Origin: Caballeronia sp031450805 | GTDB lineage: Bacteria > Pseudomonadota > Gammaproteobacteria > Burkholderiales > Burkholderiaceae | Length of the DNA: 64,000 nt | Direction: 5' to 3' | NCBI RefSeq assembly: GCF_031450805.1 | Contig: NZ_JARTVY010000001.1 | Location: 2,108,001-2,172,000 of the forward strand | Shown here: positions 53,768 through 62,293 of the stretch, piece by piece | Layout of the letters: every line of letters starts with the position of its first letter | How positions within the stretch are numbered: position 1 is the stretch's first letter | The notes under the pieces: generated by a model | What the model was told of the DNA's origin: nothing | Database searches by the model: none | What the model saw: only the letters and a program-made list of their open reading frames with translations | Translations under genes and position numbers: made by a program

Positions 53768-54410
53768 CGGCCGTCGCGATGCGTTCGATGTTCGCGACCG
53801 CCTGAGCGACGCGCGCGCTCGCGTCCGTGGTCGATGGCGCTCGCGCCGGCGCTTGCCTGAAACGCATGGAAAGGCTGCCGTATGCGTCGCCGTAGCTCCG
53901 CGCTTCTCGTGGCGGATTGCCGGATGCCGCGCGCTCGCTCGCTTCGTCGTTACCCGCCGAAAGGTTCGCAACGATACGCGCATTGGTGATCGTGCCGGCC
54001 TTGATGCGAATACCGTTCGCCGCCATCACGCCGTTCACCTCGGCCAGCAGCGCCGCCGCCGATTGCTGCGACTGAAGAACGCTCCGGAATTGCTGAATTG
54101 CCCGGGCGTCAGGCGCGATCGGGCATTTTTCATCGATGCGCGCGAAACGCCTGAACGCGAGGCTGTCGATGAGCGCATCCTCGCAAGCGCGATCCGACAG
54201 ACCGAACCAGCTCTGGATGAAACAGACGCGCAACATGCGCTCGATGCCTGCGGGAAAGCGCTCGCCGCCATCGCGCCGGTGCTGCTTGACGATGGCGCAC
54301 AGGCGCGGCCACGGAAGCAGCAGGTCCATCGCATCGAGGAACTCGTCTCGCTGCGTGAGCCTGGGTTGCGTCGCCGGAGCTGATTTGTTGCGCAAGGAGG
54401 ATGCGGCCAT
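53727..54410 (-). CDS. IS5-type transposase N-terminal domain, no catalytic domain
   Basis: This 227-residue open frame matches the DUF772 N-terminal domain of IS5-family transposases over residues 20-150: RDEFLDAMDLLLPWPRLCAI, ERMLRVCFIQSWFGLSDRAC and the EDALIDSLAFRRFARID segment. In active transposases a conserved aspartate follows (GTIVDAT-like); here the equivalent is GTITNARIV, with Asn143 instead of Asp. The catalytic DDE domain beyond it is absent, replaced by a Ser/Arg/Ala-rich tail of about 70 residues. No terminal inverted repeats were found. The frame is intact with a start at 54410 behind AGAGATCAG. It is either a decayed transposase fragment or one recruited to bind DNA. Confidence 0.7.
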   Translation of the reverse strand: MAASSLRNKSAPATQPRLTQRDEFLDAMDLLLPWPRLCAIVKQHRRDGGERFPAGIERMLRVCFIQSWFGLSDRACEDALIDSLAFRRFARIDEKCPIAPDARAIQQFRSVLQSQQSAAALLAEVNGVMAANGIRIKAGTITNARIVANLSAGNDEASERAASGNPPREARSYGDAYGSLSMRFRQAPARAPSTTDASARVAQAVANIERIATAASRPVPRRKSANH

Positions 54411-54587
54411 GCTGATCTCTTTTAGTTTTCGTCGAGTTGAGGCGCGCGCAGCACCGCTGCCATGCCTGACACTGACGTGAGGATTGCTAAATTTTGTTGC
54501 TCAAGAGAAAAATTTTGAGCGAAAAAATAGGGCCTCCGCGACGCCCTGTCGACAGGCCGACGCAATGCGCCGGCCGTTACGCGACTC

Positions 54588-55421
54588 TTACCAGATTTGA
54601 TACCACGGCTTGTCGGCGCCCGCGCGGCGCTTGCCGGTGACATACGGGCTGTCGGGGAACGTCGCGGCGAGCACGCGCTTGGTGTCGTCGGCGAGTTGCG
54701 GCTGGTCGAGCCGCTGATACGACATCATCATGATGTGCAGCGCCTCTTCCGTTGCCGGCGCATTCTTGTATTCGCGGATGGCGAGCTGCGCGCGGTTGAT
54801 CGCCGCAACATACGCGCCCCGGCGATAGTAATAGTCGGCCGCATGCACTTCATGCGACGCGAGCGCGTTCACGATGTAACGCATGCGCTGTGCGGCGTCC
54901 GGCGCGTACTTGCTTTGCGGGTATTTGTCGACGACGACCTTGAACGCGTCATACGACTCGCGCAGCGACTTCGGATCGCGCTCGCTCATGTCCTGACCGG
55001 AGAAGCGGCCGAAGAGACCCAGGTCGTCGTTGAAATGGATCATGCCCTTGAGATAGTACGCGTAGGAAATCTCGGGATGATCCGGATGCAGCCGGATGAA
55101 GCGGTCGATGGCCTGATCGGCGTTGGCGGTTTCGCCGTCCTTCCAGTTGCAGTACGCGACGTTGATCTGCGCCTGCTGCGCGAAGTGACCGAACGGGTCG
55201 CGCCCTTCGAGTGCTTCGAAGTACTTGGCGCATTTGCCCCAGTCGCTGCCCGACAGCGCGTCCTGGGCCTCCGTATATAATTTGTTGTTGTTCCAGAGTG
55301 CGGTTTCGTCGGTCTTCTCGGGCAAGCCGTGACAGGCCGCCACGACGGCGACGCTCGCGGCCAGCGCCAGATACTTGATCGATTGCCGCATCGATTGATG
55401 AATGGTGTTGAAGGCTCGCAT
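54588..55421 (-). CDS. bamD: Outer membrane assembly lipoprotein BamD
   Basis: This 277-residue lipoprotein is the essential BamD subunit of the beta-barrel assembly machine, which binds unfolded barrel substrates and BamA. Lipobox VVAAC puts the lipidated cysteine at residue 30. The mature protein is built of TPR-like repeats: LYTEAQDALSGSDWGKCAKY, AIDRFIRLHPDHPEISYAYY and VVDKYPQSKYAPDAAQRMRY. ATG 55421 is the chosen start; ATG 55391 (MRQSIKYLAL) is a possible shorter one. It diverges from rluD across a 290-bp region, the usual bamD-rluD layout. Confidence 0.95.
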   Translation of the reverse strand: MRAFNTIHQSMRQSIKYLALAASVAVVAACHGLPEKTDETALWNNNKLYTEAQDALSGSDWGKCAKYFEALEGRDPFGHFAQQAQINVAYCNWKDGETANADQAIDRFIRLHPDHPEISYAYYLKGMIHFNDDLGLFGRFSGQDMSERDPKSLRESYDAFKVVVDKYPQSKYAPDAAQRMRYIVNALASHEVHAADYYYRRGAYVAAINRAQLAIREYKNAPATEEALHIMMMSYQRLDQPQLADDTKRVLAATFPDSPYVTGKRRAGADKPWYQIW

Positions 55422-55626
55422 CAGTGCTTGCTTATCCTGGCTAATACTGGCTGTTACTGGCTGATTGAAGCTGTGTCCAGCTGTGATTCCGGTGCAGTCT
55501 CTACCGCGCGGCATGCCGTTCGGTCGATCGCGATGTTTCCCGGTCCGCAACGTCGAAGCACGGGGACTCGCGGGTTGCGTGCTGACGTTCCGCATTCATC
55601 GCTTCGTCCGCCGGTTGGCTCCCCGC

Positions 55627-55665
55627 GGCGGTTCTCCGCGGTGGTTCTCCGCGGTGGTTCTCCGC
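55627..55665. repeat. Three direct repeats of a 13-bp unit in the bamD-rluD intergenic region
   Basis: GGTGGTTCTCCGC occurs twice exactly, preceded by GGCGGTTCTCCGC, head to tail. It lies within the divergent promoter region, 47 bp upstream of rluD. Confidence 0.85.
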
Positions 55666-55711
55666 AACGTTCCCGCCGCATTCCCGCAGCTTTCCCGCTA
55701 ATCTTCTGCAA

Positions 55712-56887
55712 ATGACCCGCTCAAGTACTCGTGGTACCAAAGATCAACTCAAAGATTATAGCCGATGCAATACGGCCGACGACGCGGCTTCGCCGGAACC
55801 GGCGCGCGTGACGGACCCGGCTGCATCGTCCGGGGACGTGCGCACCGCGCTCGTTCCCGACGCGCTCGCGGGCGACCGGCTCGACAAGGTGCTCGCGAAG
55901 GTTTTCCCAGAGTTCTCGCGCAGCCGCCTGCAGGGCTGGATCGAAGAAGGGCGCGTGCTCGTCGACGGGGCGCGCGCCAAAGTGCGCCAGTCGGTACCGC
56001 TCGGCGCGACCATTTCGCTTGTGCCCGACCTGCTGCCGGAGCAACTGGCTTTCACACCGGAGCCGGTGCCGCTTCATATCGTCCATGAAGACGACGCGCT
56101 CGTGGTCATCAATAAGCCGGCGGGCATGGTCGTGCATCCGGCGGCCGGGAACTGGAGCGGCACGCTGCTGAACGGCCTGCTCCATCGATACGGCGACGCG
56201 GCGGCCGGTCTGCCGCGCGCGGGCATCGTGCATCGGCTGGACAAGGAGACGTCGGGGCTGATGGTCGTCGCGCGCACGCTCGAGGCGCAGACCGACCTGG
56301 TGCGCCAGTTGCAGGCGCGCACCGTGAAGCGCCGCTACGTCGCGTTCGTCTGGGGCAACATGCGCGATGACGGCGCGATCGACGCGCCCATCGGCCGCGA
56401 TCCCCGCGAGCGCACGCGCATGGCCGTCGTGCAGAGCGCGGCGGGCAAGCACGCGCGTACGCATTTCAGGACCATCGACCGGGCGCTCTGGAAAGGCCAG
56501 CCGGTCAGCGCCATCCATTGCGATCTCGAAACCGGCCGCACGCATCAGATCCGCGTGCATTGCGCGCATGTCGGCCATCCGCTGCTGGGCGACCCGGTTT
56601 ACGGACACGCGCGCGGCAAGCGTTCTGTGACGCCGCTGCCGAACGGCTTCGCGCGGCAGGCGCTGCATGCGTGGCGGCTCGGGCTGATCCATCCGCTGAC
56701 GGGCAAAGACGTGCACTGGCGCGCGGACGTGCCCGACGATATGTCCGCGCTCGCCGCCGAACTCGGCTTCGGGCGCGACGAGGATATCGATTTCGACGAA
56801 GACGACGACTTCGCCCAGGCCTACGAGACGGACGAGGACGAAGGCGACTGGGACGAAGACGAAGATTACGAGGACGACGAAGCATGA
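55712..56887 (+). CDS. rluD: 23S rRNA pseudouridine(1911/1915/1917) synthase RluD
   Basis: This 391-residue pseudouridine synthase modifies helix 69 of 23S rRNA. An S4 RNA-binding domain comes first (GDRLDKVLAKVFPEFSRSRL), then the catalytic domain with the aspartate in HRLDKETSGLMVVARTLEA, the MAVVQSAAGKHARTHF segment and GRTHQIRVHCAHVGHPLLGD. The C-terminal 40 residues are extremely acidic (Asp/Glu-rich from about residue 355). The N-terminal 45 residues are also unstructured. The start has no ribosome site, but the frame has no better one. pgeF overlaps its stop (ATGA), so translation is coupled. Confidence 0.95.
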   Translation: MTRSSTRGTKDQLKDYSRCNTADDAASPEPARVTDPAASSGDVRTALVPDALAGDRLDKVLAKVFPEFSRSRLQGWIEEGRVLVDGARAKVRQSVPLGATISLVPDLLPEQLAFTPEPVPLHIVHEDDALVVINKPAGMVVHPAAGNWSGTLLNGLLHRYGDAAAGLPRAGIVHRLDKETSGLMVVARTLEAQTDLVRQLQARTVKRRYVAFVWGNMRDDGAIDAPIGRDPRERTRMAVVQSAAGKHARTHFRTIDRALWKGQPVSAIHCDLETGRTHQIRVHCAHVGHPLLGDPVYGHARGKRSVTPLPNGFARQALHAWRLGLIHPLTGKDVHWRADVPDDMSALAAELGFGRDEDIDFDEDDDFAQAYETDEDEGDWDEDEDYEDDEA

Positions 56888-57732
56888 GCGAGAGTTCGAC
56901 CGGTTCGCGCACCGCCGATGCGCCCCCGCTGGAAGCGCGGCACTGCCTGTGGCCGCAATGGCGCGTGTCGCCGCGCGTTCGCGCTTTCGTCACGACGCGG
57001 GCTGGCGGCGTCAGCGTTGCGCCTTATCACGGCGGCGCGCCGGACGCGGGCGGGCTGAACCTTGGCCTTTCGACCGGCGACGCGCCCGACGCGGTGCGCG
57101 AGAACCGCCGCCGTGCGCTCGCGCTCACCGGTGCGCGCGACGCCGCATGGCTGCAGCAAGTCCACGGCACGCAAGTCGAGGACGCTCACGCGGTGATCGA
57201 CGCAGGCGCACCCGTCGACGCCGATGCGAGCGTCACCGATCGCGCGGGCATCGTGTGTGTCGTGATGACGGCCGATTGCCTGCCCGTGCTCTTCTGCGAC
57301 GACGACGGCCGCGCGGTCGGCGCCGCGCATGCGGGATGGCGCGGGCTGGCGGGGGGCATCGTCGAGAAGACCGGCGAGCGGGTGGCCGCGCTGGCGGGCG
57401 CATCGGCGTCCCGGCTCAACGCATATCTCGGGCCGGCCATCGGTCCGAACGCGTTCGAAGTCGGAGAGGACGTGCTGCAAGCGTTCGCCGCTGCGTGCAG
57501 CGCAGACCGCCGCGACGCCACGGTGGCCGCGTTCCGTTCGACAGGCAGCGGGAACAAGTATCTCGCCGACATTTACGCACTCGCGCGCTTGCGCCTCGCC
57601 GGCATCGGCATCGACGCCGCGCGCATTCATGGCGGCGCGCATTGCACGGTGACGGAGACGGAGCGCTTCTATTCGTATCGTCGCGATCGCGTGACGGGGC
57701 GCATGGCCGCCATGATCTGGCTCGCCGATTAA
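56884..57732 (+). CDS. pgeF: Peptidoglycan editing factor PgeF (laccase-domain, YfiH)
   Basis: This 282-residue protein of the YfiH/laccase-domain family removes L-serine from the second position of peptidoglycan precursors in E. coli and can oxidise polyphenols. Histidine/cysteine metal ligands appear in LQQVHGTQV, VMTADCLPVLF and AAHAGWRGLAGG. GPAIGPNAFEVGEDV is another conserved block. ATG overlaps the rluD stop. The pair rluD-pgeF next to bamD is conserved across proteobacteria. phaC begins after a 290-bp gap. Confidence 0.92.
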   Translation: MSESSTGSRTADAPPLEARHCLWPQWRVSPRVRAFVTTRAGGVSVAPYHGGAPDAGGLNLGLSTGDAPDAVRENRRRALALTGARDAAWLQQVHGTQVEDAHAVIDAGAPVDADASVTDRAGIVCVVMTADCLPVLFCDDDGRAVGAAHAGWRGLAGGIVEKTGERVAALAGASASRLNAYLGPAIGPNAFEVGEDVLQAFAAACSADRRDATVAAFRSTGSGNKYLADIYALARLRLAGIGIDAARIHGGAHCTVTETERFYSYRRDRVTGRMAAMIWLAD

Positions 57733-57841
57733 TCCGCCGGTGCCTTAATCGCGATTTCAACCCCCGTGACGAAGCCTTTTCTTTCATGGGGGAAAACGAT
57801 AATTATAAAAATATCGCACTGCGGCAAAATCGGATGAAGCA

Positions 57842-57871
57842 TTGACATGCTCGACACCGTAGAGCAAGAAT
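57842..57871 (+). promoter_or_regulatory. Candidate phaC promoter
   Basis: TTGACA at 57842 is separated by 18 bp from AAGAAT at 57866. The same spacing and near-identical boxes are described for the phaC promoter of Cupriavidus necator (TTGACA, 18 bp, AACAAT). It predicts a start near 57878 and a leader of about 145 nt. Confidence 0.6.
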
Positions 57872-58022
57872 GTTCCCGGAATTCATTCAATCGGGCACGG
57901 CGTAGCAAGGCACTCTTGCCACGCGCAATTTAAGGCGCATCAAACTCTGCGCGCTGGTCAGGAAAGCCCGGCAATGCCTGCATCACAATCAGTCTTGCGA
58001 GACTCAGAGGTCAAAGGCGGGT

Positions 58023-60044
58023 ATGGCTTCCAAAACTTCTTCTTCATCTTCCCGCTCCAGCACGGCCGACAGCACTCCGGCACAACCTTCAGCCGATACG
58101 ACTGGCGTGCAGCAGGCGTTCGAACAATGGCTCAACGCATGGCGAACGGTGGCCGATCCCGGTCAATGGGCCAAATTCACTGAACAGACGAATCAGGCCG
58201 CGAGCGCGTTTTCATCGAATGGCGCGACGCCGGCCATGCCCGGACTGGGCGCTCTGCCTTTTCCGGGACTCGGCGGACTCACGAACGGCCTGGCCGGCGC
58301 GTTCCCGACCATCGCGAATATGCCGCAGATGCCGGACATCGCGAAGATGAACGGACTGGCGGAATTCGCGAAGCTCGCGAGCAGCATGCCGGGCTTCGGC
58401 GCGGCGATGCAGGGCTTGCCGACGCTCCCGAAGATTCCGACGGCAGCCATTGCACCGGAACGACTGCATCAACTGCAAAGCGACTACACGCGCGACGTGA
58501 CCGAGCTGCTCAAGCAGGCGAGTGCACAGAACATCGACGCCGCCGCGCTGAAAGACCGGCGCTTCAAGGACACCGCGTGGCAATCCACGCCGGCGTTCGC
58601 GTTCACCGCTGCGTGGTATCTGCTGAACGCGCGTTATCTGCAGGAACTCGCCGACGCGATCCAGAGCGATCCGAAGACGCGTGAGCGCATCCGTTTCACG
58701 GTGCAGCAGTGGGCCGCGATGGCCGCGCCGAGCAACTTCCTCGCGCTGAATCCCGAAGCACAGAAGGCGCTCATCGAGAGCAAGGGCGAGAGCTTGCGTC
58801 AGGGCATGCTCAACCTGCTCGGCGACATGCAGCGGGGCAAGATTTCCCAGTCGGACGAATCGGGCTTCAAGGTCGGCAAGAACATCGCGACGACCGAAGG
58901 CGCGGTGGTGTACGAGAACGAACTCGTGCAACTGATCCAGTACAAGCCGCTCGCGCCGAAAGTCTACGCGCGGCCGCTTCTGATCGTGCCGCCGTGCATC
59001 AACAAGTTCTATATCCTCGATCTGTCGCCGGAAGGCTCGCTCGTGCGCCATGCGCTCGAATCGGGGCAGCAGGTGTTCATTCTGTCGTGGCGCAATGCGG
59101 ATCAGTCGATCGCTGACAAGACGTGGGACGACTACGTGCAGCAGGGCGTGATCGACACGATGGCCGTCGTGAAGGAAATCAGCCGCGCGGACAAGATCAA
59201 CACGCTCGGCTTCTGCATCGGCGGAACGCTGCTCGCAACGGCGCTCGCCGTCGAGAAGGCGCGCGGCAGCGAGCCGGCCGCATCGATGACGCTGCTCACG
59301 TCGATGCTCGACTTCTCCGATACCGGCGTGCTCGATGTCTTCGTCGACGAGGCGCACGTGCAGATGCGCGAGCAGGCCATCGGCGGCAGAAACGGCGCGC
59401 CGCCGGGACTGATGCGCGGCATCGAGTTCGCCAACACGTTCTCGTATCTGCGCCCGAACGATCTCGTGTGGAATTACGTCGTCGACAATTACCTCAAGGG
59501 CCGCACGCCGCAGGCGTTCGATCTGCTCTTCTGGAACAGCGACTCGACAAACCTGCCGGGCCCGATGTGCGTCTGGTATCTGCGCAACACGTATCTGGAA
59601 AACAAGCTCCGTGAGCCGGGCGCGCTGACCGTGTGCGGCCAGGCCGTCGACCTCACGAAGCTCGACCTGCCGACCTTCATCTACGGTTCGCGCGAGGACC
59701 ATATCGTGCCGTGGAAATCGGCGTATGCTTCCGCGCCGATCCTGTCGGGACCGCAGACGTTCGTGCTCGGCGCATCGGGACATATCGCGGGCGTGATCAA
59801 TCCGCCGTCGAAGAACAAGCGCAGTTTCTGGATGCTCGACAACGCGAACGGCCGCCTCCCGGACGATCCGGATGCGTGGTTCGAAGCCGCGAGCGAGCAC
59901 CCCGGAAGCTGGTGGCCGACGTGGACGGAATGGCTTGCCGCGAACGCGGGCGAGCAGGTGAAGCCGGGCGCATCGCTCGGGTCGAAGGCTCGTCCGGTGA
60001 TCGAGGCGGCGCCGGGCCGTTATGTACTGGAGCGTGACAGTTGA
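58023..60044 (+). CDS. phaC: Class I polyhydroxyalkanoate synthase
   Basis: This 673-residue polymerase links (R)-3-hydroxyacyl-CoA units to polyhydroxyalkanoate on granule surfaces. The lipase-like box GFCIGG contains the catalytic cysteine Cys398. The general acid/base pair is Asp559 (SREDHIVPW) and His587 (GASGHIAGV). The N-terminal 110 residues are Ser/Thr/Pro-rich and variable. The PhaC core contains KFKDTAWQSTPAF-like and LSPEGSLVRHALESGQQVF elements. AAAGGCGGG precedes the ATG. It begins the phaCAB cluster with all catalytic residues intact. Confidence 0.97.
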   Translation: MASKTSSSSSRSSTADSTPAQPSADTTGVQQAFEQWLNAWRTVADPGQWAKFTEQTNQAASAFSSNGATPAMPGLGALPFPGLGGLTNGLAGAFPTIANMPQMPDIAKMNGLAEFAKLASSMPGFGAAMQGLPTLPKIPTAAIAPERLHQLQSDYTRDVTELLKQASAQNIDAAALKDRRFKDTAWQSTPAFAFTAAWYLLNARYLQELADAIQSDPKTRERIRFTVQQWAAMAAPSNFLALNPEAQKALIESKGESLRQGMLNLLGDMQRGKISQSDESGFKVGKNIATTEGAVVYENELVQLIQYKPLAPKVYARPLLIVPPCINKFYILDLSPEGSLVRHALESGQQVFILSWRNADQSIADKTWDDYVQQGVIDTMAVVKEISRADKINTLGFCIGGTLLATALAVEKARGSEPAASMTLLTSMLDFSDTGVLDVFVDEAHVQMREQAIGGRNGAPPGLMRGIEFANTFSYLRPNDLVWNYVVDNYLKGRTPQAFDLLFWNSDSTNLPGPMCVWYLRNTYLENKLREPGALTVCGQAVDLTKLDLPTFIYGSREDHIVPWKSAYASAPILSGPQTFVLGASGHIAGVINPPSKNKRSFWMLDNANGRLPDDPDAWFEAASEHPGSWWPTWTEWLAANAGEQVKPGASLGSKARPVIEAAPGRYVLERDS

Positions 60045-60133
60045 GCGGTGCTTGCATCGAAATGGCGACTGTGCGCGAGACCGCATAGGCACTCACGAAA
60101 CGGCATTAACATGCGATGCCAAAGGAAACTGAA

Positions 60134-61315
60134 ATGACTGACGTAGTGATCGTATCGGCCGCGCGTACGGCGGTTGGCAAGTTCGGCGGTTCGCTCGCGA
60201 AGATCGCGGCGCCGGATCTCGGTGCAACGGTGATTCGCGCGGTGCTGGAGCGCGCGGGCGTGAAGCCGGAGCAGGTGAGCGAAGTCATCATGGGGCAGGT
60301 GTTGACGGCGGGTTCGGGGCAGAACCCGGCGCGTCAGTCGGTGATCAAGGCGGGTCTGCCGGACATGGTTCCCGGCATGACGATCAACAAGGTGTGCGGC
60401 TCGGGCCTGAAGGCGGTGATGCTCGCGGCCAACGCGATCATCGCGGGCGATGCGGAAATCGTCGTGGCGGGCGGTCAGGAGAACATGAGCGCCGCGCCGC
60501 ACGTGCTGCCGGGCTCGCGCGACGGCTTTCGCATGGGCGATGCGAAGCTGATCGACTCGATGATCGTCGATGGCCTCTGGGACGTGTACAACAACTACCA
60601 CATGGGCACGACGGCGGAGAACGTCGCGCGCGAGTACGGCATCACGCGCGAAGCGCAGGATCAGTTCGCGGCGCTGTCGCAGAACAAGGCGGAGGCTGCG
60701 CAGAAGGCGGGCCGTTTCAACGATGAAATCGTGCCGATCGCGATTCCGCAGCGCAAGGGCGACCCGCTGCAGTTCAACACGGACGAGTTCGTGCGTCACG
60801 GCGTTACCGCCGAAGCGCTTTCGGGCCTGAAGCCGGCGTTCTCGAAAGAAGGCACGGTGACGGCGGCGAACGCATCGGGCATCAACGATGGCGCGGCGGC
60901 GGTGGTGGTGATGTCGGCGAAGAAGGCCGAGGCGCTGGGCCTCACGCCGCTGGCGCGCATCAGGGCGTATGCGAACGCGGGCGTCGATCCGAAGGTGATG
61001 GGCATGGGTCCGGTGCCGGCCTCGAAGCGCTGTCTGGAGCGCGCGGGCTGGGGCGTGAACGATCTGGACCTGATGGAGATCAACGAGGCGTTTGCGGCGC
61101 AGGCGCTGGCGGTGCACAAGCAGATGGGCTGGGATCAGTCGAAGATCAACGTGAACGGCGGGGCGATTGCAATCGGTCATCCGATCGGCGCATCGGGCTG
61201 CCGCATTCTGGTCACGCTGCTGCACGAGATGCAGAAGCGCGATGCGAAGAAGGGCCTGGCGTCGCTGTGCATCGGCGGCGGCATGGGCGTCGCGCTGGCG
61301 GTCGAGCGTCTGTAA
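60134..61315 (+). CDS. phaA: Acetyl-CoA acetyltransferase (beta-ketothiolase)
   Basis: This 393-residue thiolase condenses two acetyl-CoA to acetoacetyl-CoA, the first step to PHB. The nucleophile is Cys88 in NKVCGSGLKAVMLAANAI. The His of GAIAIGHPIGASG and the C-terminal CIGGGMG cysteine complete the catalytic set. AAAGGAAACTGAA stands before ATG 60134; an ATG six codons earlier has no such site. It lies 89 bp after phaC and 78 bp before phaB and is co-transcribed. Confidence 0.96.
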   Translation: MTDVVIVSAARTAVGKFGGSLAKIAAPDLGATVIRAVLERAGVKPEQVSEVIMGQVLTAGSGQNPARQSVIKAGLPDMVPGMTINKVCGSGLKAVMLAANAIIAGDAEIVVAGGQENMSAAPHVLPGSRDGFRMGDAKLIDSMIVDGLWDVYNNYHMGTTAENVAREYGITREAQDQFAALSQNKAEAAQKAGRFNDEIVPIAIPQRKGDPLQFNTDEFVRHGVTAEALSGLKPAFSKEGTVTAANASGINDGAAAVVVMSAKKAEALGLTPLARIRAYANAGVDPKVMGMGPVPASKRCLERAGWGVNDLDLMEINEAFAAQALAVHKQMGWDQSKINVNGGAIAIGHPIGASGCRILVTLLHEMQKRDAKKGLASLCIGGGMGVALAVERL

Positions 61316-61393
61316 GACGCGTCGGCGGCACGGACACGAGAGAAGCGGGCGGCGCGGTCGGGCGCGGTCCGCATAACGAAAAGGGAGTCGGGA

Positions 61394-62134
61394 ATGACGA
61401 AGCGCATAGCGTATGTAACGGGCGGCATGGGCGGCATCGGCACGAGCATTTGCCAGCGTCTGCATAAGGATGGCTTCACGGTGGTCGCGGGCTGCGGCCC
61501 GAATTCTCCGCGCCGCGTGAAATGGCTCGAAGATCAGAAGGCGCTCGGTTACGACTTCATCGCGTCGGAAGGCAATGTCGGCGACTGGGACTCGACCAAG
61601 GCCGCGTTCGACAAGGTCAAGGCCGAGGTCGGCGAAATCGATGTGCTCGTGAACAACGCCGGCATCACGCGCGACGTGGTGTTCCGGAAGATGACGCACG
61701 AGGACTGGACGGCCGTCATCGACACGAACCTGACGAGCCTTTTCAACGTGACGAAGCAGGTGATCGACGGCATGGTGGAGCGCGGCTTCGGCCGCATCAT
61801 CAATATTTCGTCGGTGAACGGGCAGAAGGGCCAGTTCGGCCAGACGAACTATTCGACGGCGAAGGCCGGCATTCACGGCTTCACGATGGCGCTTGCACAG
61901 GAAGTGGCGACCAAGGGCGTGACGGTCAACACGGTGTCGCCGGGCTATATCGGCACGGACATGGTGAAGTCGATTCGTCCTGAAGTGCTGGAAAAGATCG
62001 TGGCGACCATTCCTGTCCGACGTCTCGGCACGCCGGACGAGATCGGGTCGATCGTTGCGTGGCTGGCTTCGGAGGAATCGGGTTTTTCCACCGGCGCGGA
62101 CTTTTCGCTCAACGGTGGCTTGCACATGGGCTGA
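61394..62134 (+). CDS. phaB: NADPH-dependent acetoacetyl-CoA reductase
   Basis: This 246-residue short-chain dehydrogenase makes (R)-3-hydroxybutyryl-CoA, the monomer for PhaC. The cofactor loop is GGMGGIGTS (residues 10-18), the asparagine in NNAGITRD, and the catalytic serine/tyrosine/lysine are in NISSVNG and NYSTAKAG, with Tyr153. C-terminal residues SGFSTGADFSLNGGLHMG fit the family. GGGAGTCGG stands before the ATG. No terminator with a T-run follows. Confidence 0.97.
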   Translation: MTKRIAYVTGGMGGIGTSICQRLHKDGFTVVAGCGPNSPRRVKWLEDQKALGYDFIASEGNVGDWDSTKAAFDKVKAEVGEIDVLVNNAGITRDVVFRKMTHEDWTAVIDTNLTSLFNVTKQVIDGMVERGFGRIINISSVNGQKGQFGQTNYSTAKAGIHGFTMALAQEVATKGVTVNTVSPGYIGTDMVKSIRPEVLEKIVATIPVRRLGTPDEIGSIVAWLASEESGFSTGADFSLNGGLHMG

Positions 62135-62239
62135 CGGGCGGCGGCGGTCGGCCGGGCGCCCGGGGCGCCTGTCCGGCTCGCCGCGCTTGCCGGATATATC
62201 AATGACGCGGCGACCCAGCAGCAACGCTTTTTTGCGACA

Positions 62240-62280
62240 ACGCAAGACATGCCTGCTGCCACCGCAGTAAAGTCTTGCGT
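62240..62280. promoter_or_regulatory. Inverted repeat upstream of phaR, possible PhaR operator
   Basis: ACGCAAGAC (62240-62248) and GTCTTGCGT (62272-62280) are an exact 9-bp inverted repeat; between them lies CTGC-CACC-GCAG (62256-62267). PhaR proteins repress their own genes and bind short TGC/GCA dyads in other species, so this is a candidate autoregulatory site. It lies 13-53 bp before the phaR start. Confidence 0.4.
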
Positions 62281-62293
62281 TTAAAGGCGTTCA

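Noticed and set aside
53727..54410. Complete insertion sequence
   Set aside because: No terminal inverted repeats or target-site duplication were seen, and the catalytic domain is absent.
57880..57920. Sigma-54 promoter upstream of phaC (GGCAC...GC)
   Set aside because: The GG and GC elements are 9, not 10, bases apart and the rest of the consensus is poor; the TTGACA/AAGAAT pair is a better candidate.
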